Shown one piece after another: positions 34,413 through 42,886 of a stretch of DNA of 64,000 bases; position 1 is the first letter of the stretch, and every line of letters starts with the position of its first letter. Source of the stretch: Bin5 sp965218625. GTDB lineage: Bacteria; Chloroflexota; Anaerolineae; Caldilineales; Caldilineaceae. The notes beneath the pieces are model-generated. The model was not told where the DNA came from. It ran no database searches and worked only from the letters and a program-made list of their open reading frames with translations. The translations under genes and the position numbers were made by a program. Location of the stretch: contig CBDCLG010000020.1 in NCBI GenBank assembly GCA_965218625.1, positions 496,001-560,000 of the forward strand, written 5' to 3'.

Positions 34413-35318
34413 ATGGAACGTCCAGTTGAGATTTCCGACGATCATCAAGCTACAGACGACGAGACGACGCGCATTGCCTTGATCGGTATGACCAGCGTGA
34501 TGGCGGACCCGGATGCGAACCTGGCGCGGATCGCGCAGTGGTGCCGAAAGGCCTCTGCGGCCGGCGCGCAATTCGCCCTCTTCCCGGAAGAGTGCATCAC
34601 CGGCTCCATGAACAAATCCAATCTGAAGATTGAAGAGGCAGAAGCAATCGCTGCCGCGAGCGCGGAAAAGGCGGTCCCGTTCCTGGAAGCTCTCTGCCGG
34701 GAGCTGCAGTTGACAGTTGCCGTCGGCACGATCGAGCCTGGCGAAACGGTGCTGCGAAACAGCGTGCTGATCGTCGGTCCGGAGGGTTACCTGACAACCT
34801 ATTCCAAGCTGCATCTGCCAAACGAGAACGAGCGGGAATGGTTTGAACCGGGAGAAGCCCTGCCCATTGTCAACTCGCAGAACTGGAAATTCTCGGTGGG
34901 GATCTGTTATGACGTGCGCGTTCCCGAAATCTTCAGGACCGCTGCGCGCCACGAGGTCGATTTCTTCCTGCTTGCCGTCGGCGGCAGTTACGCTCCTCAC
35001 GAAATCGAGCGAGCAGAGGAAATGAGCGAAGAGCACCGGCAGCTCACGATGAAAATCCTGCCGGCGCGCGCGGCCGACAACGGCATCTACGTTTTCTTCG
35101 CCAATCAATCGGGAGTGAGCGGAAACGCCTGGTTCCCCGGTCTGTCGCTGGCAATCGATCCGACAGGAAATGTCATCGGTGAACTGCTGAAGGACGAGGG
35201 CATGGTTCTGGCTGACGTGTCGAGGCGGGCGCTTTCAGCCGCGCGCGCAGGAGACGAATGCACTGTGCGTCATATCCGCTCGGAGATTTACAGGAACCCC
35301 CAAGTGATCGCCGGATAA
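34413..35318 (+). CDS. Carbon-nitrogen hydrolase (nitrilase superfamily)
   Basis: 301 aa from ATG 34413 (AAGGAGG five bases upstream); an upstream in-frame extension overlaps the preceding gene and is rejected. The Glu-Lys-Cys triad is visible: Glu in FALFPEECITG, Lys in YSKLHLPNE, Cys in VGICYDVRVPE. Such enzymes hydrolyse amides or N-carbamoyl compounds. It may remove an amide or N-acyl group from the imported substrate. The N-terminal 20 residues are acidic and poorly conserved. Confidence 0.9.
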   Translation: MERPVEISDDHQATDDETTRIALIGMTSVMADPDANLARIAQWCRKASAAGAQFALFPEECITGSMNKSNLKIEEAEAIAAASAEKAVPFLEALCRELQLTVAVGTIEPGETVLRNSVLIVGPEGYLTTYSKLHLPNENEREWFEPGEALPIVNSQNWKFSVGICYDVRVPEIFRTAARHEVDFFLLAVGGSYAPHEIERAEEMSEEHRQLTMKILPARAADNGIYVFFANQSGVSGNAWFPGLSLAIDPTGNVIGELLKDEGMVLADVSRRALSAARAGDECTVRHIRSEIYRNPQVIAG

Positions 35319-35327
35319 CGGACACCG

Positions 35328-36884
35328 ATGCGCATCCTGTTTGCAGGCGGAAAAGAAAGCGTGGGCCGCGCCCTCGTCAACGCCTTGGCGCGCAGACACG
35401 ACGTTCACATGTTGGAAACTGGCGGCGGCGACGCGCGCGACGCGGCCGCGGCCGCCGAGGCAACCCGAAAATTCGATACGGTTGTCCTTGCGCCTCCCTT
35501 CATCGGTGCGGACGCGCCCGACGGCGAAATCCTTGACGCGGCCGCGCGCGGGACCTACAACCTGCTGACACAGGCGCCGGCCACCCGCTTCATCCTGCTG
35601 TCGTCGCTGCGGACTCTCGAACGCTACCCTGCAGACTATAGGGTCAACGAGCAGTGGGCGCCGCGTCCTTCAACCGACGTCGAGGCTCTGGCCCCGCACC
35701 TGGCGGAGCTGGTCGCACGCGAGCTGTCACGCGTCAGACCGGTCCAGGCAGTTGCGCTGCGCCTGGGCGAAGTTGTAGACGATCGGCATGTGCGCCGGCA
35801 CCGGGCCGACGCCGGCTGGCTGCACATTGAAGATGCCGTGCAAGCCGTCGAGAGAGCGCTGGCATTCGAGCCGCCCGCGGATGGGCCGCAGACCGGCTGG
35901 TGGGTCTTTCACATCCCGGGCGGCGGCCCCAATACGCGCTTCCCACTTGCACTGGCCGGAGCGCCGCCCTTCGGTTACAGGCCGCAACACGACTTGAGCT
36001 CCGGCGCGAAGCTGCCGTCCTCGCAACCGCCGATTGAGGCGCACAAACAGCTCGAAGCCAAGGCCGCGTACCGCCCCCAACGCGTCGTCATCTATGGCGC
36101 AGGCGGTCCGGTTGCGGCTGTTACGACCGAAGCGCTCGCCCGCGACCACATCTTGCGCCTGACCGACCTGCGTCCCCTGGCGGAAATCGTCGCCGAGAAC
36201 CGGCCGCACGCGCCGGGCAGGCCGTTTCCGCGCCTGCTCGGACCGCCGCATGAAATCGGGTGCGTAGATGTCACCGACGCAGCTGAGGTTCTGCGGGCAG
36301 CTCGCGGCATGGACGCAATGATCAACTGCACCGTGGTGCGCGATCAGCCGGAGCAGGCCTTCCGGGTCAATGTTGTCGGCGTCTATAACATGCTGCGGGC
36401 CGCACTTGCATGCGACATCCGGCGTTTCGTGCAGACGGGGCCCCCGCAGGGGTGTACGCCGCTCTATTCCGATCCTACAAACTACGGCTACGATTACGAT
36501 ATTTCAGCGGAAGCGCCGGCGCGGCCGGGCAACGATCTATACAATCTGACGAAGTTCCTCGGCCAGGAGATCTGCCGTACCTTCGCCGACGTCCACGGCA
36601 TCGAGACGCCGGTGCTGACCTTTGCCGGGCTTGTCGATCCCGCGGGGCCGGGCCATGACGCCGAGCGTCCGCACGCATGGTTGACTGCCTGGGAGGACTT
36701 GGGCGCGGCCATGCGGCAGGCGCTGAGAGCGCCCTCGTACCCGCGTAACTTCGAGATCATGCAGATCTGCAGCGACACGCCGCACGGCAGATTTTCCAAT
36801 GAGAAGGCCAGACGGTTACTTGGGTGGGAGCCGCGCCATCGGATGGAGAAATACTGGCTGCGCAACTGGGATTCAGCCGGTTGA
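35328..36884 (+). CDS. Tandem NAD-dependent epimerase/dehydratase-like protein
   Basis: 518 aa with two extended-SDR-like halves. The first (residues 1-210) starts ILFAGGKESVGRALVNALAR, a degenerate Gly motif, and lacks a clear YxxxK. The second (about 255-518) has VVIYGAGGPVAAVTTEALA, NVVGVYNMLRAAL, and a catalytic YNLTKFLGQEIC (YxxxK); it also departs from GxxGxxG at the last Gly. Only the second half is likely catalytic, with the first perhaps structural or regulatory. It starts 9 bases after the nitrilase gene and is followed by an isomerase. Confidence 0.8.
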   Translation: MRILFAGGKESVGRALVNALARRHDVHMLETGGGDARDAAAAAEATRKFDTVVLAPPFIGADAPDGEILDAAARGTYNLLTQAPATRFILLSSLRTLERYPADYRVNEQWAPRPSTDVEALAPHLAELVARELSRVRPVQAVALRLGEVVDDRHVRRHRADAGWLHIEDAVQAVERALAFEPPADGPQTGWWVFHIPGGGPNTRFPLALAGAPPFGYRPQHDLSSGAKLPSSQPPIEAHKQLEAKAAYRPQRVVIYGAGGPVAAVTTEALARDHILRLTDLRPLAEIVAENRPHAPGRPFPRLLGPPHEIGCVDVTDAAEVLRAARGMDAMINCTVVRDQPEQAFRVNVVGVYNMLRAALACDIRRFVQTGPPQGCTPLYSDPTNYGYDYDISAEAPARPGNDLYNLTKFLGQEICRTFADVHGIETPVLTFAGLVDPAGPGHDAERPHAWLTAWEDLGAAMRQALRAPSYPRNFEIMQICSDTPHGRFSNEKARRLLGWEPRHRMEKYWLRNWDSAG

Positions 36885-36929
36885 GCAGCCGAAACCAGGC
36901 TGCATAGGCTATGAAACAAGGGGGTCAAC

Positions 36930-37703
36930 ATGTTCCGATTGTCGGTTTGTGAAGGTACTGTGTTACGCGATCTGCCCTTCCTGGAAAGGGTGCGCACAAT
37001 CAGCCGCGCCGGATTCGGCTTGGACCTGTGGGGGTGGGAGGACGGTGCTCTTGACGCGATTGCCGCCGACCCTGAGATCGAGATCTGCGCCATGCCCGGC
37101 TGGTCCGGGGGCAGCATGATGGACCCCGATGGTGTCGAGGCGTTTCTGGCAGGCGTGAAGGAAAACCTGGAAGTCGCCGAACGAATTCAATGCCGTAACC
37201 TGAGCATCACGACGGGCCAACTTGACGCGCGCGGCCAGATGGCCCACAACATCGCGCCGCATCCGGCAACGAGGTGGATCACAGCCTACAGGACTTTGTG
37301 CGAAGTGGCGGAGCTGGCCGAGAGCAACGACGTGACCTACAGCCTGGAACAACTAAACACGAAGGTGGACCACGCCGGCTATCCCCTGCGTTACACAGAA
37401 GACGTAGTGCGGCTGATAGAGCAGGTCGGCAGCCCGCGCATCCGGCTGCTGTGCGACATCTACCACGTGCAAATTGAAGAGGGCAACGTGGTCCAATCGA
37501 TCCGCGACTACCACAGCTTCATTGGCTACGTGCATGTGGCGGACGTGCCGGGCCGGCATGAACCGGGAACGGGTGAGATCAACTACCCGCGCATCGTGTC
37601 GACGCTGCGGGAAGTTGGCTACAGAGGGGTGATCGGCATGGAGGCATTCCCGCAGGCCGATGCCCATCAGGCGATGGAGAGTTTTCGGGCCCTGTTCAGC
37701 TAG
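36930..37703 (+). CDS. Hydroxypyruvate isomerase-like sugar isomerase/epimerase (TIM barrel)
   Basis: 257 aa, the Hyi length. AP-endonuclease-2/xylose-isomerase-like barrel with metal-site Glu in YSLEQLNTKVDHAG, Asp/His in LLCDIYHVQIEEGN, VHVADVPGRHEPGTGEINY and the final Glu in IGMEAFP. HVADVPGRHEPGTGEINY is characteristic of hydroxypyruvate isomerases and close relatives such as OtnI and keto-tetronate isomerases. It would interconvert an aldose/ketose or hydroxypyruvate-type intermediate. It ends a plus-strand operon. Confidence 0.88.
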   Translation: MFRLSVCEGTVLRDLPFLERVRTISRAGFGLDLWGWEDGALDAIAADPEIEICAMPGWSGGSMMDPDGVEAFLAGVKENLEVAERIQCRNLSITTGQLDARGQMAHNIAPHPATRWITAYRTLCEVAELAESNDVTYSLEQLNTKVDHAGYPLRYTEDVVRLIEQVGSPRIRLLCDIYHVQIEEGNVVQSIRDYHSFIGYVHVADVPGRHEPGTGEINYPRIVSTLREVGYRGVIGMEAFPQADAHQAMESFRALFS

Positions 37704-37708
37704 GCGGT

Positions 37709-37750
37709 CGCCGGCAAACTGTCCAGCCGGCGCCGGGGCCCCGCTCTTTT
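37709..37750. terminator. Possible terminator between convergent genes
   Basis: CGCCGGC (37709-37715) pairs with GCCGGCG (37726-37732). A GGGGCCCC palindrome and CTCTTTT (37744-37750) follow. It lies between convergent stops at 37703 and 37765. Confidence 0.45.
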
Positions 37751-37764
37751 GTCAGCGTTCCCCG

Positions 37765-38487
37765 TCACGCTGGCTCGTAGCCGGCCGGATCTACGACGAC
37801 AATGGTCGGTCGCCCCAGCCCCCCCGACGGCATCGGGAAGGTGACCGTGTCGTGGCGGGCAAAGATGACCGGATCGCCCGACCGGCGCTTGAGAAACTCG
37901 TCGACCCTGGTCATCCCCGCCGTGAGCGGCGGCAGATTATAGTGCATCGGCACGATCCAGGTCGGATCGAGAAACTCGATCATGGGATCGAGTGCGTCGA
38001 GCTCCAGGGTCAGGTGCTCTCCCACCAGGGCCAGCAACACGTCGCAACGCCCGGCGAAAGGCGCAAGCTCTTCGGCTCCAATGCCATAGCCGAGGTCGCC
38101 CATGTGGAGGAACCAGAGGCCGCCGGCTTTGAAGGCGTAGAGCGCGTTGTCGTCGGGCCCCTCGGGATGGTGCGGCGCCTCCGCAGCCTGGACGGCATAC
38201 ATCGGCTCGCCGTTGATCTCGACCTCACGCGTGCCCTGCGCCACGTCGAGCGCGTTGATGAGTTGAGTGTAGCCCTCAACGGCCTCGTGGTTGGAGTGCG
38301 CCTCGTCGGTCAGCGAACTGACCAGTACGGTATCCGCCTGCACCTTGAACTCGAACACGGAGGGATCGTCCACGCCGCACGCCGCGGCCACGACATTAGG
38401 CTCATAGGGGTCCATCGCGATCGTGGGGCCGTCGTCCTGTCTCATAAGAAATGTCGCCAGCCCAAACCACTGAAGATGCACAGACAT
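37765..38487 (-). CDS. Metallo-beta-lactamase-fold protein with altered first metal motif, paralogue 1
   Basis: 240 aa. Overall like the UlaG/YtkL group: beta-rich start HLQWFGLATFLMRQDDG, IAMDPYEP, HMGDLGYGI (a kept HxGD) and WIVPMHYNLPP near the end. The usual SHxHxDHN ligand loop reads SSLTDEAHSNH, so the two leading His are absent. It may bind a different metal set or no longer be a hydrolase. Last gene of the minus-strand operon; GAGGAG upstream of the ATG. Paralogous to 41467-42177. Confidence 0.8.
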   Translation of the reverse strand: MSVHLQWFGLATFLMRQDDGPTIAMDPYEPNVVAAACGVDDPSVFEFKVQADTVLVSSLTDEAHSNHEAVEGYTQLINALDVAQGTREVEINGEPMYAVQAAEAPHHPEGPDDNALYAFKAGGLWFLHMGDLGYGIGAEELAPFAGRCDVLLALVGEHLTLELDALDPMIEFLDPTWIVPMHYNLPPLTAGMTRVDEFLKRRSGDPVIFARHDTVTFPMPSGGLGRPTIVVVDPAGYEPA

Positions 38488-38503
38488 TTTTACACTCTCC
38501 TCT

Positions 38504-39505
38504 TCACTCTTGTGTCAGACCGCCGGCCCGTTCCATGCCCGCGATTTCCCACCACTTTGCCCCGGACGGTCTTTCGATCACCAGCGGCTTGAGGAAGGCC
38601 ACAGACTTCTCCAATCCCTCCTCCACTTCAAAATACTCGCTCTCCATCTCGAGCGAGATCACATGATCGTAGCCGAGCAGTCGCAGCGTTGAAACAAACT
38701 CGCGCCAGGCGGCTTCGTCATGGCCCCAGCCGGCCAGCGTATAGGTCCAGGAACGCTCGGAAAACTCCTCGGTGGAGGTGCTGTCCATCATGCCGCGCAG
38801 CCGCGCGTTATGACGCGAGATAAGGATGTCCTTGGCATGGACGTGCTGCACGAGCGGCCCAAGGTAGAACAGCGCCTCGATCGGGTCAATGCCCTGGTAC
38901 CACAAATGGGAAATGTCGAAGTTGCACGCCGCGGCCGGGCCAACCTCGTCGTGAAGCCGCTTCATCGTCACCGGATTGTGAATCATGTCGCCGCCATGCA
39001 TCTCGAAGCAGATCGTAACACCGTGGTCGGCCGCGATCTTCCCGTGCTCGCGCCAGTATGGCAGCAGGCGCTTTTCCCACTGCCACTCCAGCGTATCGCG
39101 CAAGAAGGGCCACTCGGAAAAGGTCACCCAGTTGGGCGCCGTATCCCCCTCCGCGCCCTCGGGCAGCCCGGCCAGCAACGTAATCCGGCGGATGCCGGCC
39201 AATTCCATGAACTCGCAGGTCTGGCGAAACTCGCGCGAGTAGGTTTCGGCGACCGCCTTATTGGGCATCAGCGGCGCACCGTGCCCGCCGAGCGCGCTGA
39301 TTTCGAGGTCATAGCGGGCGAACGTATCCTTCCAGCGCTCGATTTCACCCTTGTCGGCAAGGAGTTTCTCAACGTTGCAATATCCCCGCCCCCAAAGGCC
39401 GCACGCGCCGACTTCGACGGCCTGGAAGCCCATGTCGCGCGCGTATCGCAGACCTTCCTCAAACTCGAACTGTTCCAGATTCTGTGAAATTACGCCGAGT
39501 TTCAT
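38504..39505 (-). CDS. Sugar phosphate isomerase/epimerase (TIM barrel)
   Basis: 333 aa from ATG 39505; a longer frame to 39604 adds non-homologous residues. AP-endonuclease-2-like barrel: MKLGVISQNLEQFEFEEGLR, GFQAVEVGACG, metal-site Glu in ICFEMHGGDMIHNP, Asp/His in CNFDISHLWYQG, VHAKDILISRHNARLRGM, and SLEMESEYF at the end. HAKD plus an active-site insert resembles the IolE/IolI and xylose-isomerase-like group of catabolic operons. It is 16 bases from the downstream MBL-fold gene. Confidence 0.88.
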   Translation of the reverse strand: MKLGVISQNLEQFEFEEGLRYARDMGFQAVEVGACGLWGRGYCNVEKLLADKGEIERWKDTFARYDLEISALGGHGAPLMPNKAVAETYSREFRQTCEFMELAGIRRITLLAGLPEGAEGDTAPNWVTFSEWPFLRDTLEWQWEKRLLPYWREHGKIAADHGVTICFEMHGGDMIHNPVTMKRLHDEVGPAAACNFDISHLWYQGIDPIEALFYLGPLVQHVHAKDILISRHNARLRGMMDSTSTEEFSERSWTYTLAGWGHDEAAWREFVSTLRLLGYDHVISLEMESEYFEVEEGLEKSVAFLKPLVIERPSGAKWWEIAGMERAGGLTQE

Positions 39506-39666
39506 CCCTACCCCCTTTCGATTGACAGCGGTCAACAGGATGTGCGGCAGCGGCAGCTGCTTCGCGAGCGAAGGCGCCTCTAAAGTCAATTCCTTCGCGG
39601 TCACTCTTCGCCCGACGCGTCAGCCGGGTGCGCTGCTTCAGCACACTCCTTTCCCGCGCGCGCCGC

Positions 39667-40467
39667 TCAGGGTGCGCCCAGCGCATTCTGAAACTGGGTG
39701 AGCGTATCGACCAAAGACTGGCGTTTGATCAAAATGTCAACGCCCACAAAGAAGACCCGCACACCCAGCGCGTGGAAATGGGCCGCCTGATCTATGCTGA
39801 AGGCTCCGGCCGAAGCGATCTTGCCGGCCGCAACCGCCTCGGTGAATACGCGCTCGATCTTCGGAGTCTGGCGCGTCCTGGCCTCATCGCCGAACAGCCC
39901 CAGGCTGACAGACCAGTCCATCGGGCCCACAGTAACCATGTCGATGCCATCGACCGCCAGAATTTCGCCCAGCGACTCGTAGGCTTCGTCGTTCTCAATC
40001 ATCAACATCAAATGGGTGGCGTCGTTGGCTTCGCGCAGCCTCTGCTCCGGGTCTGCACCCATCGTATAGTCCGTGCCGGCGCTCGAGCTGGAGACGCCGC
40101 GGCTTCCCAGCGGCGGGTACTTGCCGAGCTCAACAAAACGTGCGGCCTCTTCGGCGCTGCGGATATCGGGCAGTGCCAGCACCTGGATACCGCCGTCGAG
40201 CAGCCTCTGCACCTGGGTGCGCGACAGCTCGGGCATGCGCACGAGAGGCACCATGCCGAGATGAGTAACCATCCGCGCCAGCCCCAGAACCTCGGCCATG
40301 GATTGGGGGCCGTGCTCCATGTCAAACCAGACGATGTGGAAGCCGGCCTGGGCCATCAGCTCGATCTCGGTGAGCGTGGGGTCGCGACAGATCACCCCAA
40401 ACAGGGCATCGTGTTCGTCCAGCAGTTCACCGAGGCGGTTGTTGAGAGGCGGGACATTGGTCGCCAC
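39667..40467 (-). CDS. HpcH/HpaI-type aldolase
   Basis: 266 aa from GTG 40467 (AGGGAG seven bases upstream); GTG 40485 is a less well placed alternative. Family marks: IVWFDMEHGPQSMAEV, VPLVRMPE, YPPLGSRGVSSSSAGTDY, LMLMIENDEAY and MVTVGPMDWSVSLGL. These give the Glu and Asp metal ligands and the Arg of class II pyruvate aldolases. It would split a 2-keto-3-deoxy acid produced by neighbouring enzymes. A gap of 161 bases separates it from the isomerase gene. Confidence 0.9.
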   Translation of the reverse strand: MATNVPPLNNRLGELLDEHDALFGVICRDPTLTEIELMAQAGFHIVWFDMEHGPQSMAEVLGLARMVTHLGMVPLVRMPELSRTQVQRLLDGGIQVLALPDIRSAEEAARFVELGKYPPLGSRGVSSSSAGTDYTMGADPEQRLREANDATHLMLMIENDEAYESLGEILAVDGIDMVTVGPMDWSVSLGLFGDEARTRQTPKIERVFTEAVAAGKIASAGAFSIDQAAHFHALGVRVFFVGVDILIKRQSLVDTLTQFQNALGAP

Positions 40468-40530
40468 AGTTGCTCTCCCTGTCACTCGTCCTTAGCGATA
40501 CGATGCAGTCGGCATCATTCGATGGTCGCT

Positions 40531-41403
40531 TCACGCACCCTGAACCGTGGGAAGGCCCGGCACCCTGGTGCGAATGCGGTAGAGCGAGGTGCGGGCAGTA
40601 ATGTAGAGGCTCTTGCGGTCGTCGTCGCCCCAGGCGCAATTGGCAGGACGTTCGGGGGTGACGACGACGCCGAGACAGGCGCCGTCAGGCCCGAATACCC
40701 AGACGCCGGTCGCGCCGGCAACGTAGAGGTTGCCATCTACGTCGATTTTCATGCCGTCGGGTGAGCCGGGCTGGGGGTGGTCCATTCCGGCAAAGATGCG
40801 GGCGTTGGTCAAGGAGCCGTCGGCGCGAACGTCGAAGGCGCGCACGTGCCGGCGGGGCGAATCGTCGACGTAGAGAATCGACTCGCCGGGAGAGAAGGCC
40901 AGCCCATTGGGGCGATCGAAATCGTCCGCCAGCAGTTCCACTGTGCCGTCGGTCAGAATGCGGTAGAGGCCGTTACAGGGCTGCTCCTGTGCCTTGCTGT
41001 AGGGAGACGATTCGCTAGGCGTGATGCCGTAGGGCGGGTCGGTGAAGTAGACGGTCCCGTCCGACTTGACGACGAGATCGTTGGGGCTATTGAGTCGCTT
41101 GCCCTCGTATCGGTCGGCCAGGCTGGCGACGGCGCCGCCCGCTCCGCCGCGGGAGACGCGGCGATTGCCGTGCTCGCAAGCGACCAGACGGTTCTCCCGG
41201 TCCAGCGTGAGGCCATTGGAGTTGCCGCTGGGTTTCCGCCAGACATCGACTAGCCCTGTGGGCGTCCAGCGGTGGACGCGGTTGGCCGGAATGTCGGAAA
41301 AGAGCAAGAAGCCATCGGGATGCCAGACCGGGCCTTCGGTAAACTGAAAGCCGGTGGCCAGAAGTTCAGGGTCGCCGGACTCGACGAGTGTTTTGAGTTT
41401 CAT
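40531..41403 (-). CDS. SMP-30/gluconolactonase family protein
   Basis: 290 aa six-bladed propeller lactonase. Metal-site Glu in FTEGPVWHPDGFLLFSDIP, Asn in RPNGLAFSPGESILYVDDSP, Asp in SPDGMKIDVDGNLYVAG. It hydrolyses sugar lactones (glucono-, galactono- or similar) to acids in characterised relatives. In this operon it fits upstream of an acid dehydratase/aldolase route, although no dehydratase gene is present. Start ATG with AGGAAAA upstream; 63 bases on each side to neighbours. Confidence 0.92.
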   Translation of the reverse strand: MKLKTLVESGDPELLATGFQFTEGPVWHPDGFLLFSDIPANRVHRWTPTGLVDVWRKPSGNSNGLTLDRENRLVACEHGNRRVSRGGAGGAVASLADRYEGKRLNSPNDLVVKSDGTVYFTDPPYGITPSESSPYSKAQEQPCNGLYRILTDGTVELLADDFDRPNGLAFSPGESILYVDDSPRRHVRAFDVRADGSLTNARIFAGMDHPQPGSPDGMKIDVDGNLYVAGATGVWVFGPDGACLGVVVTPERPANCAWGDDDRKSLYITARTSLYRIRTRVPGLPTVQGA

Positions 41404-41466
41404 GGCGTTTTCCTGGTCCAGGCCTTGTCATACACTGCATGAACAGCTGCCGGGTCGGCGCCCTCT

Positions 41467-42177
41467 TCATGCTGGCTGATAGCCGGACGGTTCAAGGATA
41501 ACAATTGCTGGCCGTCCAAGTTCGGACGCGGGGAGAGGAAAGGTCACCACGGGTTGACGCGCATAGACGACGGGGTCGCAGGGACGGCGTTCGATGAAGA
41601 CATCGACCTTGGTCATCCGTCGCTTCTGGCCGCTGACAGGCGCCAGATTGTAGTGCATGGGCACGATCCACGTCGGGTTGAGGATCTCGATCATGGGGTC
41701 GAGTTCATCCAGCTTCAGGGTCAGCCCTTCGCCGGTGAGTGCCAACAGCACGTCGCAGCGACCGGCGAAAGGCGCGAGATCGTCCTCGTTCAGCCCATAT
41801 CCCAGGTCACCCATGTGCAGGAACCAGAGCCCGCCGGCATTGAAGGCGTACAGGGCGTTGTCGTCGGCGCCGTCGGGATGGTCAGCGACCTCGGCCGCTT
41901 CGACCGCCCGCAGAGGGGCGCCGTAGATCTGCGCAGTATTCTCGCCGCGGGCCACGTCGAGAGCGTTGATCACTTGCGGTTCACCATTGATCAGCCCGAC
42001 ATTGGCGTGCGCCACATCGGTGAGCGAACTGACGATAACGGTGTCGGCGCTGATGCGCCTGCCGTCGTCGACAAGCCCGATGGCTGAGGGCGTATAGGGA
42101 TCCATGGCGATGACAGGGCCTCCGTCCTGCCAAAGGCGAAAGCAAGCCATCCCCACCCACTCAAGATGAACGGCCAT
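41467..42177 (-). CDS. Metallo-beta-lactamase-fold protein with altered first metal motif, paralogue 2
   Basis: 236 aa, clear paralogue of the 37765 gene (shared LHMGDLGYG, WIVPMHYNLAP, FPLPASELGRPAIV end). The ligand loop reads SSLTDVAHANV, again with T-D-x-A-H in place of HxHxDH. Since both copies share this change, it predates the duplication. First gene of the minus operon; AAGGAA six bases before the ATG. Perhaps a lactonase of altered type or a substrate-binding relative. Confidence 0.8.
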   Translation of the reverse strand: MAVHLEWVGMACFRLWQDGGPVIAMDPYTPSAIGLVDDGRRISADTVIVSSLTDVAHANVGLINGEPQVINALDVARGENTAQIYGAPLRAVEAAEVADHPDGADDNALYAFNAGGLWFLHMGDLGYGLNEDDLAPFAGRCDVLLALTGEGLTLKLDELDPMIEILNPTWIVPMHYNLAPVSGQKRRMTKVDVFIERRPCDPVVYARQPVVTFPLPASELGRPAIVILEPSGYQPA

Positions 42178-42341
42178 GATGCGTTCCTTTGCGCGCCCTG
42201 CGGGAGGTACCCAGCCCTGCCGGCGCCAGCGAAGTTGCGGAACGGCGCGGCGGCCAAAGCCGGCGAGTCGATCGGGAAAGGTCTATGACCGCGTTGTGCA
42301 GGTCAAAGTCAGCGGCTGTCCCGTTGCAGATTGTTGTCAAG

Positions 42342-42369
42342 CATATATTGAACCGGTCTACCTTGTCAA
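42342..42369 (-). promoter_or_regulatory. Minus-strand promoter of the five-gene operon
   Basis: On the minus strand TTGACA (plus 42364-42369), 16-base spacer, TATATG (plus 42342-42347). The spacer contains an AACCGGTC element (42351-42358) that could be an operator. It lies about 165 bases before the ATG at 42177. Confidence 0.5.
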
Positions 42370-42461
42370 CCTCCTTTCACTGCCGACTGCATCCCAAAAT
42401 GGAGGGGATTTCGACTCGGACCGGTTTGGTGAAGCGCTTGCAGGGGACGTGAGGGTCAGTG

Positions 42462-42486
42462 CGCTCGTACGAGCGTTTACGAGCGT
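42462..42486. promoter_or_regulatory. Palindrome with an extra half-site one helical turn away
   Basis: CGCTCGTACGAGCG (42462-42475) is a perfect 14-base palindrome. Its half TACGAGCGT (42468-42476) is repeated at 42478-42486, exactly 10 bases further. The layout fits a regulator dimer plus an additional monomer on one DNA face. Confidence 0.4.
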
Positions 42487-42502
42487 ATGGCGGAAAAAAA
42501 TT

Positions 42503-42530
42503 GGGGCAACGGGGTGGGGGGGGGCTGGGG
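42503..42530 (+). other. Potential G-quadruplex tract
   Basis: G-runs at 42503-42506, 42511-42514, 42516-42524 (nine G) and 42527-42530, preceded by seven A at 42494-42500. Located about 100 bases upstream of the promoter at 42628, on the coding strand of the sugar transporter. Confidence 0.45.
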
Positions 42531-42627
42531 ACGGTGGCGGGTGCAGGCCGCGCAGACCAATGAATTTCCCAAAAGACAGCCTGAGATCCGCCCCGAAATT
42601 GAGGGAGACAGCCCCGAAAAAAGCTGT

Positions 42628-42656
42628 TTGACACCAGATGTGCAATATGCTATTTT
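42628..42656 (+). promoter_or_regulatory. Promoter of the sugar transporter operon
   Basis: TTGACA at 42628-42633, 17-base spacer, TATTTT at 42651-42656. Predicted leader about 225 nt before ATG 42887, containing an AACCGGTC element and a small AGGAC-CT-GTCCT dyad at 42816-42827. Confidence 0.55.
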
Positions 42657-42886
42657 GTAGCACATTGATCCACTCCCTCCTTTCCACTAAAAATTTTTCA
42701 GGACTTCTCGCACGCTCTCCTGCATCCAATTGAAGGCCGGCACTTATGTACAGACATCAACCGGTCTAAAGGTAGGAATGATTCAACGCAGATACGGCAG
42801 ACGGTTCTTTGACCCAGGACCTGTCCTAGTCTAGCCAGCGTGCATAGCTCTTCCAAATCCGGACCCTAATCCACAAGGAGGAAACG

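Larger units (their letters stand above)
42351..42766. repeat. Three ACCGGT-centred elements
   Basis: AACCGGTC at 42351-42358, GACCGGTT at 42419-42426 and AACCGGTC at 42759-42766. The second is the reverse complement of the others. They span the divergent promoter region, which suggests a shared repressor or activator. Confidence 0.4.

Noticed and set aside
35727..36251. 174-codon minus-strand frame inside the tandem epimerase gene
   Set aside because: Opposite a gene with two Rossmann motifs; the text is Arg-rich low-complexity shadow.
42462..42486. CRISPR-like repeat
   Set aside because: Only one palindrome and one extra half-site; no regular spacer array.
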